DNA of 64,000 bases from CAIYUC01 sp963682005. GTDB taxonomy: Bacteria; Bacteroidota; Bacteroidia; Bacteroidales; FEN-979. Shown here in pieces: positions 33,922-42,318 of the stretch (its first letter is position 1; each line of letters begins with the position of its first letter). The DNA is taken from positions 2,418,001 through 2,482,000 of the forward strand of contig OY820914.1 in assembly GCA_963682005.1 (NCBI GenBank), given 5' to 3'. A model generated the notes under the pieces. It searched no databases. It saw only the letters and a list, made by a program, of their open reading frames with translations, and was not told where the DNA came from. Made by a program: the position numbers and the translations under genes.

Positions 33922-35586
33922 TCATGCGGCTTTGGAAAGATCGACAATGGTTGCCTCAAATGGCTCTGCAACAATCGTATCCGGGATGAAAGCCTCATCC
34001 ACTGGCCGGTGGGTTGATAACAGGACCCTGCCTTTGCTGATATCTGTCAGGTCAACAGTTCTACGCTTCGGGGAGAAGTTGAGCAGGACAATGATCTTTT
34101 CCAAACCGAACACCCGGAGATACACTAGTAAGCCATTTCTGCCATTGATGAGTGGAGACCAATCACCACGGTTCAATGCCTCATGCTTCTTTCTCAGGTG
34201 GATCAATCTCCTGTATAGATGGAAAAAAGAACTCTCATCATTTTTCTGAGACCTGACGTTCACTTCGGGATAATCAGTATTTACGGGAAGCCAGGGTTTG
34301 GATTCACTGAAACCGGCATGGTGGTCATCCGTCCATTGCATGGGTGACCTCCCTTTATCCCTCCCTTTAAAGAATGGCCAGAACAGTTTTCCAAGCGGGT
34401 CGAGGATTTCATGTTTCCTGAGCTTTGCATTCCGCATGCCGATCTCATCACCATAGTAAAGGAATGGCGTGCCTTTCAAGGTGAGCAGGAGCATGGCTGC
34501 CACCCGTGCTTTCTTCTCTTTATTCCTGCGGAACCTGAACCGGTCAAGATGCCTGTGCAGGTCATGGTTGGAAAGGACATGACAAGGCCAGCCATTTTCT
34601 GGTATGAGATCGTACCATTTCCGGATCGCCTTAAAATATTTTCGTGCATTCCATGACCGCAGCATGAGTGAAAAATCAAATGCCATGTTAACACCATTAT
34701 CGCCCGACTGAAGGTAACTTGCTGCAATGGATGAGTCGCCCGGGGGCAATGAATAAACCTCAGCCACACACATTCTTTCAGGGTAGGTGTTTAAAAGGTG
34801 TCGCAGGTCACTGGCAATATGGTGGGACTCGGGAAGATTGCTCGTGTATTTGTGCTTTTGCAGCAATGGTATTCCCAGGGGCAGAGGATTGTTTGTAAAA
34901 TGCTTCCCCTTTCCGATCAGGTTGAGTACATCCAGTCTGAATCCGTCCACCCCCATATCAAGCCAGTATCTGATCTCATTGAAAAAGGTCTTTTTTAAAT
35001 CTTCATTGCTCCAGTTCAGATCCGGTTGTTCCTTGAAAAAGGTGTGGAGATAATATTGCTGTGTAGATTCATCAAACTCCCAGGCACATCCGCCAAATAC
35101 AGTTTTCCAGTTATTCGGGGGATTGCCGTTTCTGCCTTTTTTCCAGATATACCAGTCGCGTTTAGGGTTGTCAACGGAAGATCTCGATTCCTTGAACCAT
35201 TGATGGATGTTCGAAGTGTGATTCATTACGAGATCCATGATGATCCGGATATTTTTTTTATGTGCAATTTCCAATAGTTCCCTGAAATCATTCAGGTTGC
35301 CGAAAACAGGATCGATCTCCCTGTAGTCAGATATATCATACCCGAAATCAATCATCGGAGAGGGATACACAGGAGAAAGCCAGATTGCATCGATCCCGAG
35401 GTCTGAAAGGTAATCGATCTTCCCGATGATCCCACGGAGGTCACCAATGCCGTCATTGTTCGAATCATGGAAGCTCCTGGGATAAATGTGGTAGATAACA
35501 CCGTGTTTCCACCAAAGCCAGTTATTGTCCCTGTGAGAAAAATCCGCAGGAAGATCAGTCGCTTGTTTTCCGTGAAATGATTCCAA
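33922..35586 (-). CDS. Alpha-glucosidase, glycoside hydrolase family 13
   Basis: A 554-residue GH13 enzyme. Conserved regions are DLVMNHTS (region I), GFRLDVLN with nucleophile D219, CVAEVYSL with acid/base E276, and VLSNHDLHR with the transition-state D342. No signal peptide, so it acts on intracellular oligosaccharides, probably oligo-1,6-glucosidase or trehalose-related alpha-glucosidase. Its only in-frame start before the fold is a TTG at 35586; an in-frame stop lies seven codons upstream and no ATG intervenes. The neighbouring GT4 gene points to glucan or glycoside metabolism. Confidence 0.92.
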   Translation of the reverse strand: MESFHGKQATDLPADFSHRDNNWLWWKHGVIYHIYPRSFHDSNNDGIGDLRGIIGKIDYLSDLGIDAIWLSPVYPSPMIDFGYDISDYREIDPVFGNLNDFRELLEIAHKKNIRIIMDLVMNHTSNIHQWFKESRSSVDNPKRDWYIWKKGRNGNPPNNWKTVFGGCAWEFDESTQQYYLHTFFKEQPDLNWSNEDLKKTFFNEIRYWLDMGVDGFRLDVLNLIGKGKHFTNNPLPLGIPLLQKHKYTSNLPESHHIASDLRHLLNTYPERMCVAEVYSLPPGDSSIAASYLQSGDNGVNMAFDFSLMLRSWNARKYFKAIRKWYDLIPENGWPCHVLSNHDLHRHLDRFRFRRNKEKKARVAAMLLLTLKGTPFLYYGDEIGMRNAKLRKHEILDPLGKLFWPFFKGRDKGRSPMQWTDDHHAGFSESKPWLPVNTDYPEVNVRSQKNDESSFFHLYRRLIHLRKKHEALNRGDWSPLINGRNGLLVYLRVFGLEKIIVLLNFSPKRRTVDLTDISKGRVLLSTHRPVDEAFIPDTIVAEPFEATIVDLSKAA

Positions 35587-35819
35587 TCTTGCTATAATTA
35601 AATGTTATATCCGGGTTTAAATTGACCGGATGTCATGATTAACAGCCCTGCCGGATCTGGAATTTTACCGGGGCTGGCAGGAATTATTTTAAGAACCAGT
35701 TGGGGAAGATTATAATATATACAAAGATAGATATAATTATATTAGTAGAAGACAAACGACAGCTATTTGTATTGAATCCGGTAATTATTAACAGCCTTAA
35801 CTATTTTAAAATAAATACA

Positions 35820-35827
35820 TACCTTTG
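35820..35827 (+). promoter_or_regulatory. -7 box for the GT4 glycosyltransferase
   Basis: TACCTTTG, exact TAnnTTTG, 57 bases before the ATG at 35885. It also shows the TTG at 35825 lies inside the promoter and is not the start. Confidence 0.5.
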
Positions 35828-35884
35828 TCATTCAATTCTGTCCTTTCATTGAATAATTGGCAAAAAGCCAGAATATTTATCGTT

Positions 35885-37051
35885 ATGAAGGAAGATCAGA
35901 GTGGAAAGAAGCGGTTGAAAATCGCAATGGTCATTGATGCTTACGACGAGTGTAAGAATGGAGCAGCCATTTCAACGAAACGATTTATCGAATTGCTTCG
36001 TCATGAACATGATGTTTACCTTGTAAGTACGGGTGACCCGGCCCCCGGGAAAACGCTGCTCCCCAAATTTTATCCGCCCCTTGTCAAGAATACAATGAGG
36101 AGAATGAAAACTCCTCTTGCAATTCCAATAAACAGCAGGCTGAGAAAGGTTTTTCGGGAGGTTGATATTATCCACCTGCAATTTCCATTTCTCCTGGCCA
36201 TTCAGTCTGTGAAAATTGCACGGAAGCTGAACATCCCGATCGTTTCAACATTTCATATTCAGGCCGAACACCTGGCCATGAATGCAGGTATTCATGCCAA
36301 ATGGTTCATCACCGGGTGTTATCGTTTATGGATGGATTATATATATAACTCTTCGGACCTTGTTATCTGCCCCAGCAGTTTTGCTGAAACCGAATTGAAA
36401 CGATATGGCCTTACATCACCGAGTGTCGTGATTTCCAATGGTATCCTTCCTTCTTATAAACCTTTGCCCAATCAAAGGAACGGAAGTTGGGCGGGCAAAT
36501 TCATCATCCTGTCTGTTGGAAGATATGCGCCCGAAAAAAAGCATAAGATGATCATCCAGGCGGTCAACCAATCAGTTCACCGGGAGCAGATCCAGTTGAT
36601 CCTGATCGGTGAGGGCCCCATGCGAGAAAAGTTGGAAGAATATGGTGATCTGATCCCGAATAAGCCTGTTTTCCTTACACTCCAGCCGGAAGAACTGATC
36701 CATTACTACAATATTGCTGATTTATATGTGCATGCGGCTTCCATCGAGATTGAGGGTATGACGGTTCTTGAAGCAATGGGGTGCGGATTGCCTCTGTTGA
36801 TTGCAGACAGCCCGAAAAGTGCAGCGAAACAGTTTGCACTGGATGAAAGATCCCTTTTTAATTGTGCGGAAATTTCTGACCTGGTAAAGAAAATCGATTA
36901 CTGGATCGAACACCCTGATAAGCTTAGGGAGGCCGGTAAACGTTACACAGATAAAGCCGTCGGTTACCGGATAGAGACATCCTACAGGCTGCTTGTGGAC
37001 CAGTATTACAGTGTTGTCAGTGACAAGCATGACCGACCAGTAACAACCTGA
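35885..37051 (+). CDS. Glycosyltransferase family 4 protein
   Basis: About 388 residues. The N-terminal domain opens with LKIAMVIDAYDECKNGAAIS and carries DIIHLQFPF; the C-terminal domain has GRYAPEKKHKMIIQAV and the family's donor-binding IEIEGMTVLEAMGCGLP with the two Glu. It transfers a nucleotide-sugar-derived glycosyl group, in a build like the mannosyl/glucosyl transferases of lipid glycosylation. Chosen start: ATG at 35885, because the promoter covers the alternative TTG. It faces the GH13 gene divergently, so the two may share control in the 298-base gap. Confidence 0.88.
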   Translation: MKEDQSGKKRLKIAMVIDAYDECKNGAAISTKRFIELLRHEHDVYLVSTGDPAPGKTLLPKFYPPLVKNTMRRMKTPLAIPINSRLRKVFREVDIIHLQFPFLLAIQSVKIARKLNIPIVSTFHIQAEHLAMNAGIHAKWFITGCYRLWMDYIYNSSDLVICPSSFAETELKRYGLTSPSVVISNGILPSYKPLPNQRNGSWAGKFIILSVGRYAPEKKHKMIIQAVNQSVHREQIQLILIGEGPMREKLEEYGDLIPNKPVFLTLQPEELIHYYNIADLYVHAASIEIEGMTVLEAMGCGLPLLIADSPKSAAKQFALDERSLFNCAEISDLVKKIDYWIEHPDKLREAGKRYTDKAVGYRIETSYRLLVDQYYSVVSDKHDRPVTT

Positions 37052-37158
37052 GCCATTCCCGTACTTTCGTAGAGTTCAAAGGTCAGTCCATTTTCATCCG
37101 AATTAATAGGTAAATTATTCTTTTCGGAGCTGAATACATGAAAATGTTATGCAAAAAA

Positions 37159-37189
37159 TTTGTATACGTCAAAAATTGCATTACATTTG
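37159..37189 (+). promoter_or_regulatory. Complete promoter of the HTH regulator gene
   Basis: TTTG at 37159-37162, 19 bases, then TACATTTG at 37182-37189, 25 bases before the ATG. The fit to the Bacteroides -33/-7 consensus is complete. Confidence 0.75.
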
Positions 37190-37214
37190 TAATAGCCGGT
37201 AATCTCTCCATAGA

Positions 37215-38207
37215 ATGGTTGTTCAAAAGTTCATATTTCAGCGAATCAGGGAACTTTTACCTTCCCATCTTTCCTTCGTTCATGATATCGCTACGGTGCT
37301 TGAAATAAGCTATGACAGTGCTTACAGGCGAATGCGGGGAGAAAAGGAATTGACAGTTGATGAATTAATTAAAATATGTAATCATTATAATATTTCTGCA
37401 GATGATCTTTTGAACATCAGGACAGGGGTGCTCCCATTCTCTGACCTGGCTGCGGGAATCAACGGGCTTACACTTGAAAAATGGCTTGAAACAGCGCTTC
37501 ATGAGTTACAATTAGTTCACTCATGTAAAAAGAAGGAATTGATCTATTCCTCAAAGGATATTCCCATCTTCCACTTTTTTGAATTTCCTGAAATCGCTGC
37601 ATTTAAGATTTATTTCTGGAAGAAGATGCATTTCCAGTATCATGAGAGTATGGAAGACCATTGTTCATTTAACATTCCGAATGATCTCGCCCTTACCAGC
37701 CGTAAAATAATGACAATATACAGGTCAATACCTACAACAGAGATATGGACAAGTGAATCGGTGGCAGCATTGCTCCGGCAGGTATTCCATTGTTATAGCT
37801 GCGGTTGTTTTACAGGAAAAGAAGATGCGATCCGGCTGACCGGAATTATTGAAAAGTGGATTAAACACCTGAAACACCAGGCTGATATAGGGTTCCTCTT
37901 TGAATTTGGAAAGGATCCTGTAGGAATTCCGGGCTGTTATAAACTTTATCGGAATGAGTTTCTACAAGACGAAAACACTGTTTATATCACCATGGATGAT
38001 CGAAGGGTCACCTATCTGACATACAATATCTTTAACCTACTGATAACCGCGAATTCGCCCTTTTGCTGTCAGGTGGAAAACTCACTCAGGTATATTATTG
38101 AGAAATCAACCCTGATCAGTGGTGGAAAACCGGAGGACAGAGAACAGTTTTTTAATTCACTTCTGCAACAGGTCAGCATGTTAAGGGAGCAGCTTATCAA
38201 TACATAA
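37215..38207 (+). CDS. Helix-turn-helix regulator with large C-terminal domain
   Basis: A 330-residue protein. Residues about 1-70 form an XRE-type helix-turn-helix (HDIATVLEISYDSAYRRMRGEKELTVDELIKICNHYNIS). The remaining 260 residues are mostly helical, without a named ligand domain, with paired cysteines (CYSCGC near residue 196). Such regulators are common in Bacteroidota; the ligand and targets are unknown. It is the only gene on the plus strand here, next to the T9SS/IDGG-tail pair, whose operon converges on it, so regulation of that pair is possible but not shown. Confidence 0.75.
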   Translation: MVVQKFIFQRIRELLPSHLSFVHDIATVLEISYDSAYRRMRGEKELTVDELIKICNHYNISADDLLNIRTGVLPFSDLAAGINGLTLEKWLETALHELQLVHSCKKKELIYSSKDIPIFHFFEFPEIAAFKIYFWKKMHFQYHESMEDHCSFNIPNDLALTSRKIMTIYRSIPTTEIWTSESVAALLRQVFHCYSCGCFTGKEDAIRLTGIIEKWIKHLKHQADIGFLFEFGKDPVGIPGCYKLYRNEFLQDENTVYITMDDRRVTYLTYNIFNLLITANSPFCCQVENSLRYIIEKSTLISGGKPEDREQFFNSLLQQVSMLREQLINT

Positions 38208-38231
38208 AAGAACCCATCGCTCCAATAGTCT

Positions 38232-38459
38232 TCATTTTTTCATTATGCGGACCTTTTTTATTCCGAAGCCACCGGCAAGGAATAAAAGAATTCCTAATCC
38301 GCCATCTATTGCTCCACTGTGTAACCCCCCGCCATATACCTGACCGCCATTGCCTTGTGTATATGGGTTTGGTGCATTGAACGGAGGTTGTGCAGGTGTG
38401 ACCAAAGAAAGTGAAATCAGGAATAGTGTGATCAATGAAATTTGAATATATTTTTTCAT
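38232..38459 (-). CDS. Small secreted protein with IDGGLG membrane tail
   Basis: A 75-residue precursor: signal peptide (MKKYIQISLITLFLISLSLVTPAQ), a Pro/Asn/Gly-rich middle, then SGAIDGGLGILLFLAGGFG and a basic end (KKVRIMKK). The Ile-Asp-Gly-Gly motif, hydrophobic helix and basic tail match the PID-CTERM type of protein-sorting signal known from this phylum. If correct, the middle would be trimmed and attached to the envelope by a partner enzyme outside this window. It follows the 587-residue T9SS gene by 14 bases, so the two are one operon. Confidence 0.65.
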   Translation of the reverse strand: MKKYIQISLITLFLISLSLVTPAQPPFNAPNPYTQGNGGQVYGGGLHSGAIDGGLGILLFLAGGFGIKKVRIMKK

Positions 38460-38473
38460 GATTATTGCGTTTT

Positions 38474-40237
38474 TTAGTTTATGAAAATCTTCTGAGAAGT
38501 CACGGTGCCGCTGCTGATTACTCTCACAATGTAATAGCCGGTGGATCCCGGAACAGATATTTTATTAAGTTGGCCAGGGCGCAGTGCTGCCGAAAGGATC
38601 TCATCTCCGAGCATATTTATTATACTTGCAGTGCCATTGACATTGACCGGCATATCCACAATTACATTCTTGCTGAATGAATAGATGTTGATCTCGCCGG
38701 ATTTGTACTGTTCCATACCGACAGGCGCAAAGTGAAGAATGAACCTTGCAGGATCATCTGCCGGTACTGCATCAAATGTATATGCTGAATTTACCCTGAG
38801 ATCCTGGACAACTGATAATTTTTTGTCTTCCAGGAAAAATGGTGCGTTTGCGTTGAATGTTTCAATTCCATTAACCTGTATTGTATGAACCCCTGTAACG
38901 CCAGGAATTAGATGGACCGGAACCTGGGTAATGGATTGGAGTGATTGTAATGAATTATAAGCGAGTGAAGTATTGTCGGCTAAAACGGTGTAGATCATCG
39001 GGACACCTGAACCATTACCGAGTTTCATGCCATCCAGCAGGTCCAGCTCGTTTCCTGCTTCTGCATTGAAATGAATGAATGTTTTATCCTTAAATGCATC
39101 ACCGTTGTTACTGACATCTATCGTCAGGAAGTTTTCGTGGCTGTTCTTATACAAAGGCTTGTTATTATTATGTAATCGGGCAGATTCAACAAAATTTACC
39201 CATGCACCTGGTCCGGCAGCCTGGACCATGAATCCCTGGATAATGGGGATAAAATTCTGTTCCCCTGCGATATAGACATATGCATTTAGTGAATCGCACC
39301 ACATGCAGGCAGAGTTGATATAGACATTGTTTGAGGGCGTCAGCGACCAGTCAATTGCTGAAGGATAGGGATTCCCTAAGAGATTCCAGCCGGGAGGATA
39401 GATGCCGCCGGGAACGGCTACGCTTGTCAGGTTAACCGTAAATTCGCCATGATTAAGCTCGTTATCAATGAATTCGCGGTACCGCTGACATTTCCATGGA
39501 GTTGTGCAAAAACCGGGGGGGGTATTATAGATTGGGCAATCTGTGGTCTGGCACCACCAGTTGTCATTCGGAGCCACTGAGTAGCCTTTTCCTGGTATCC
39601 AGATAAAAGGAGGCCCGAAACAGGAATCACTGCACGGATGCCATAGAGGAACCCATGTCTGTACCGGTTCTTCCCACTGAAATACCGCATCCTGTTCGAC
39701 GGTGTTATCCAGTGCATTGGGAACGGGCGAGGAAAGATAATGAATATCGGAAGGCCAGGTAATGAGCACCTGGTCATTCATCCAATTGCAATGGTGCCAA
39801 TAATGCATTTCCGGAAATCCGACATGGTTCACGTAGCGTTCAACAAATGCCCGGCCATCAATGAGAAGGTTTGCATTCCCCAGTATGGATGCACCATTCC
39901 GGATCCAGATACTGTCGCAGACCGCTCCCGGAAGGAGTATCGTGGGATATTTGGCCAACCCCGAAGGGATCCAGACATTCGAATTCATGGCAGGAACCCC
40001 CAGTGTCCAGTTAGCCGGATTGAACCAGTTATTGTCAATGGCTCCCGTCCAGATGGTTGGATTAGCAGGAATAACATATGCTGCCTCGCAAGGAGACATG
40101 CATCCGTATGGTGGATTCGTGTAGTTGATGCAGTTCGGGGAATAATAACATAATTGGTTCTGGGCAGGGACAAAATTGATCATACAGATAGTCAGCATTG
40201 CGAATAGCAATACTGATAGAAGACCCGATTTTTTCAT
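38474..40237 (-). CDS. Large secreted T9SS protein
   Basis: A 587-residue protein with signal peptide (MKKSGLLSVLLFAMLTICMINFVPAQ) and a T9SS type A C-terminal domain (INIYSFSKNVIVDMPV, ASIINMLGDEIL, STGYYIVRVISSGTVTSQKIFIN-like ending). The N-terminal 100 residues have CYYSPNCINYTNPPYGC and GAIDNNWFNPANWTLGVPAMNSNVWI, the W-x-x-P-A-N-W pattern of cell-surface beta-solenoid proteins. It contains many cysteines before residue 250 (about ten), so disulfides are likely. Function unknown; surface attachment is the safe reading. Confidence 0.75.
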   Translation of the reverse strand: MKKSGLLSVLLFAMLTICMINFVPAQNQLCYYSPNCINYTNPPYGCMSPCEAAYVIPANPTIWTGAIDNNWFNPANWTLGVPAMNSNVWIPSGLAKYPTILLPGAVCDSIWIRNGASILGNANLLIDGRAFVERYVNHVGFPEMHYWHHCNWMNDQVLITWPSDIHYLSSPVPNALDNTVEQDAVFQWEEPVQTWVPLWHPCSDSCFGPPFIWIPGKGYSVAPNDNWWCQTTDCPIYNTPPGFCTTPWKCQRYREFIDNELNHGEFTVNLTSVAVPGGIYPPGWNLLGNPYPSAIDWSLTPSNNVYINSACMWCDSLNAYVYIAGEQNFIPIIQGFMVQAAGPGAWVNFVESARLHNNNKPLYKNSHENFLTIDVSNNGDAFKDKTFIHFNAEAGNELDLLDGMKLGNGSGVPMIYTVLADNTSLAYNSLQSLQSITQVPVHLIPGVTGVHTIQVNGIETFNANAPFFLEDKKLSVVQDLRVNSAYTFDAVPADDPARFILHFAPVGMEQYKSGEINIYSFSKNVIVDMPVNVNGTASIINMLGDEILSAALRPGQLNKISVPGSTGYYIVRVISSGTVTSQKIFIN

Positions 40238-40499
40238 ATTTTGGACATTTAGGATGAGTGAATAATAATTGGGAATGATCTAAATAATGTTCGTTGGTTA
40301 CACCCTAACATATATCTGTAATGAATTACCGCTAAAATATTGATATTAAATCATAAAGTCAAATGTTTTACAGGAAAATATTTCTGAATATTTTGTAATA
40401 TATACTAAATTGAATGTGTACCGGCAAGCCTCTTTCTTAAGGGTAAAAGGAAAACATAGAAAATGGATATGCATCATGCGACATATCGAAAAATAAATT

Positions 40500-40507
40500 T
40501 AATTTTG
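40500..40507 (+). promoter_or_regulatory. -7 box for the lipoprotein/T9SS/TonB-receptor operon
   Basis: TAATTTTG, exact TAnnTTTG, 17 bases before the lipoprotein ATG at 40525. No -33 TTG at the usual distance. The 287-base divergent gap otherwise shows nothing. Confidence 0.45.
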
Positions 40508-40524
40508 CCCTGAAATATGCACCC

Positions 40525-41433
40525 ATGAAACAATCATCTCTGTTTTTGCTGATAATCCTCCTGGCTATTCCTAGTCTTTTTCCTGGTTGCAAAAAAGATA
40601 AAAATGCCTCTCCGCCTTCCATCTCTCTGAAAACGGGCCCTCCCTACACTGCGGATGGGTCGGTTGTTGCAGTCGGAAGGCCGATCGTTTTTGGGATCAC
40701 GGTGACATCGGGTGATGCCAGCCTTACTAATCTCGTGATCAGGAAGATCATGCCTGACCAGGCAACTAAAGTAGTTTTTGATACGGGCATGAATACCAAT
40801 GTACTTGATATTAAGAAGGTGTTCTACCAGAGTGTTGAAGAAGAGGCACAATGGATGGTGCAGGTGATGGATAAGAACAGACAGTTTGCCACCGCTGCAC
40901 TGACAATCTATAAAGATCCGAATTCATCCTGGGGCGGGATCTTTGAATATCCTTCGATTACCATGGGATTCCAGGGGAACACCCTGTTCGGACAATTTCT
41001 TGATCCATTAACAGGGAAAACCTGGTTTGCCGACAGTGCAACCATCAATCAAACGAATGTTCATGTAATTACTTATTACTATGTGGACGAAAACCTCCCT
41101 TCACCAACATTTTCCTCAGCAGGTGAACTTGGCGGGGGCGTCACAGACTATTTCCCCATGATCAGCCAATGGACAACTAAATACTATACCAAATGGGATA
41201 TCAGTGTGGACTCGGACCCGGTGGATCCTGTTGCATATGAAAATTGTCATAACGACAGTCTGCTTTCTCTTGCATATGATGATGTATGGGGTAAACGGAA
41301 ATTCAAATGGGCTGATGCCGGCGATATCATTCCCTTTCTCACCGCTACCGGTAAAAAGGGATTGATCCGGGTTGTTTCAGCCGATCATGATCCTGCAGGA
41401 AAAATAACATTTTCATTAAAAATCCAACAATAA
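40525..41433 (+). CDS. Surface lipoprotein of the TonB-receptor operon
   Basis: A 302-residue lipoprotein: signal peptide MKQSSLFLLIILLAIPSLFPGC with lipobox, followed by KKDKNASPP, a linker, and beta-rich domains. The first (SLKTGPPYTADGSVVAVGRPIVFGITVTSGD) looks like an immunoglobulin-like fold. A conserved-looking Trp-rich middle and an FKWADAGDIIPFLTATGKKG region lie in the second. No family name recognised. It begins an operon with a T9SS protein and a TonB receptor, which suggests it captures the ligand at the outer membrane. Confidence 0.7.
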   Translation: MKQSSLFLLIILLAIPSLFPGCKKDKNASPPSISLKTGPPYTADGSVVAVGRPIVFGITVTSGDASLTNLVIRKIMPDQATKVVFDTGMNTNVLDIKKVFYQSVEEEAQWMVQVMDKNRQFATAALTIYKDPNSSWGGIFEYPSITMGFQGNTLFGQFLDPLTGKTWFADSATINQTNVHVITYYYVDENLPSPTFSSAGELGGGVTDYFPMISQWTTKYYTKWDISVDSDPVDPVAYENCHNDSLLSLAYDDVWGKRKFKWADAGDIIPFLTATGKKGLIRVVSADHDPAGKITFSLKIQQ

Positions 41434-41448
41434 CCAAACCTGAAAACA

Positions 41449-42318
41449 ATGAAAAAAACTGTACTGATTTTAAGTTTAGCATTGTGGTCTTGTGCATTAC
41501 TGGCACAGGATACACTTACCGGATGGACATTTCCTTCCACTACCATTGCCGACAGCCTGAATGCCAATTTGGGCACCACGCAGAACAAAGGCTATGACTT
41601 GCGTTTTCAATGGGTCACACCCAATGACACTACCGTTAATTCCGTCTTTTTTACAGATGGATCCACCAGTTATGCCGCTGCGACGACAGGCTGGGAAAAT
41701 GGGGCAGATACTAAATACTGGTCAATTAAATTCAAAGCCTCAGGCTACGGAGATTTCAAAGTTTCTTCAAAACAGAAAAGTATTTATCCAACCTATGATC
41801 TTGGTCCCGGCGCATTCAAACTGCAATGGAAGATCAGCGGCGGCACATACGAGGATGTCCCAAACGGAACAATAAATGTTGCAAACGACTGGACAACCGG
41901 GGCGGTTGATAATCTTCCTGTCCCGATCACCAATCAGGGCTCATCTTCAATATACCTCCGCTGGCTTTCAACATCAAACAACGATTACCTGGGATCACAA
42001 CTTACTGCACATGGGATAAACATGATTGACGACATCCTGGTCACAGGAAGAAATACAGCAGGCACGACAGATATTGTGTTCACAAACCGGATCAATGTCT
42101 ACCCAGTCCCTAACCACGGCACCTTTTGTGTTGATTCGAAAGTTCAAATAAGGTGGTTATCTGTTACAGATTTGAACGGCAAAGTGATATTCACCAGGCA
42201 GAATGCAGGATTTTACATCCCGATAAACCTCGGTGATGTCCGTAAAGGAACTTATTTCCTGGAAATTGGATTTAGTGACAGCGAAAGTCCCTATACTGTA
42301 AAGGTCCAGGTTGATTGA
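41449..42318 (+). CDS. Secreted T9SS protein of the TonB-receptor operon
   Basis: A 289-residue protein, signal peptide MKKTVLILSLALWSCALLAQ, then a 190-residue beta-sandwich domain (DTLTGWTFPSTTIADSLNAN, GWENGADTKYWSIKFKASGY) of the type seen in surface-bound adhesin or binding proteins, and a T9SS C-terminal domain (INVYPVPNHGTFCV, VTDLNGKVIFTRQ, RKGTYFLEIGFSDSES). It lies 15 bases after the lipoprotein gene. Its TGA stop overlaps the TTG start of the receptor gene (TTGA), so receptor translation is probably coupled. Confidence 0.75.
   Translation: MKKTVLILSLALWSCALLAQDTLTGWTFPSTTIADSLNANLGTTQNKGYDLRFQWVTPNDTTVNSVFFTDGSTSYAAATTGWENGADTKYWSIKFKASGYGDFKVSSKQKSIYPTYDLGPGAFKLQWKISGGTYEDVPNGTINVANDWTTGAVDNLPVPITNQGSSSIYLRWLSTSNNDYLGSQLTAHGINMIDDILVTGRNTAGTTDIVFTNRINVYPVPNHGTFCVDSKVQIRWLSVTDLNGKVIFTRQNAGFYIPINLGDVRKGTYFLEIGFSDSESPYTVKVQVD

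Noticed and set aside
33904..33933. Hairpin AAAGCCG/CGGCTTT between START-domain and GH13 genes
   Set aside because: Seven-bp arms around a 16-base loop without a T-run on either side; probably chance.
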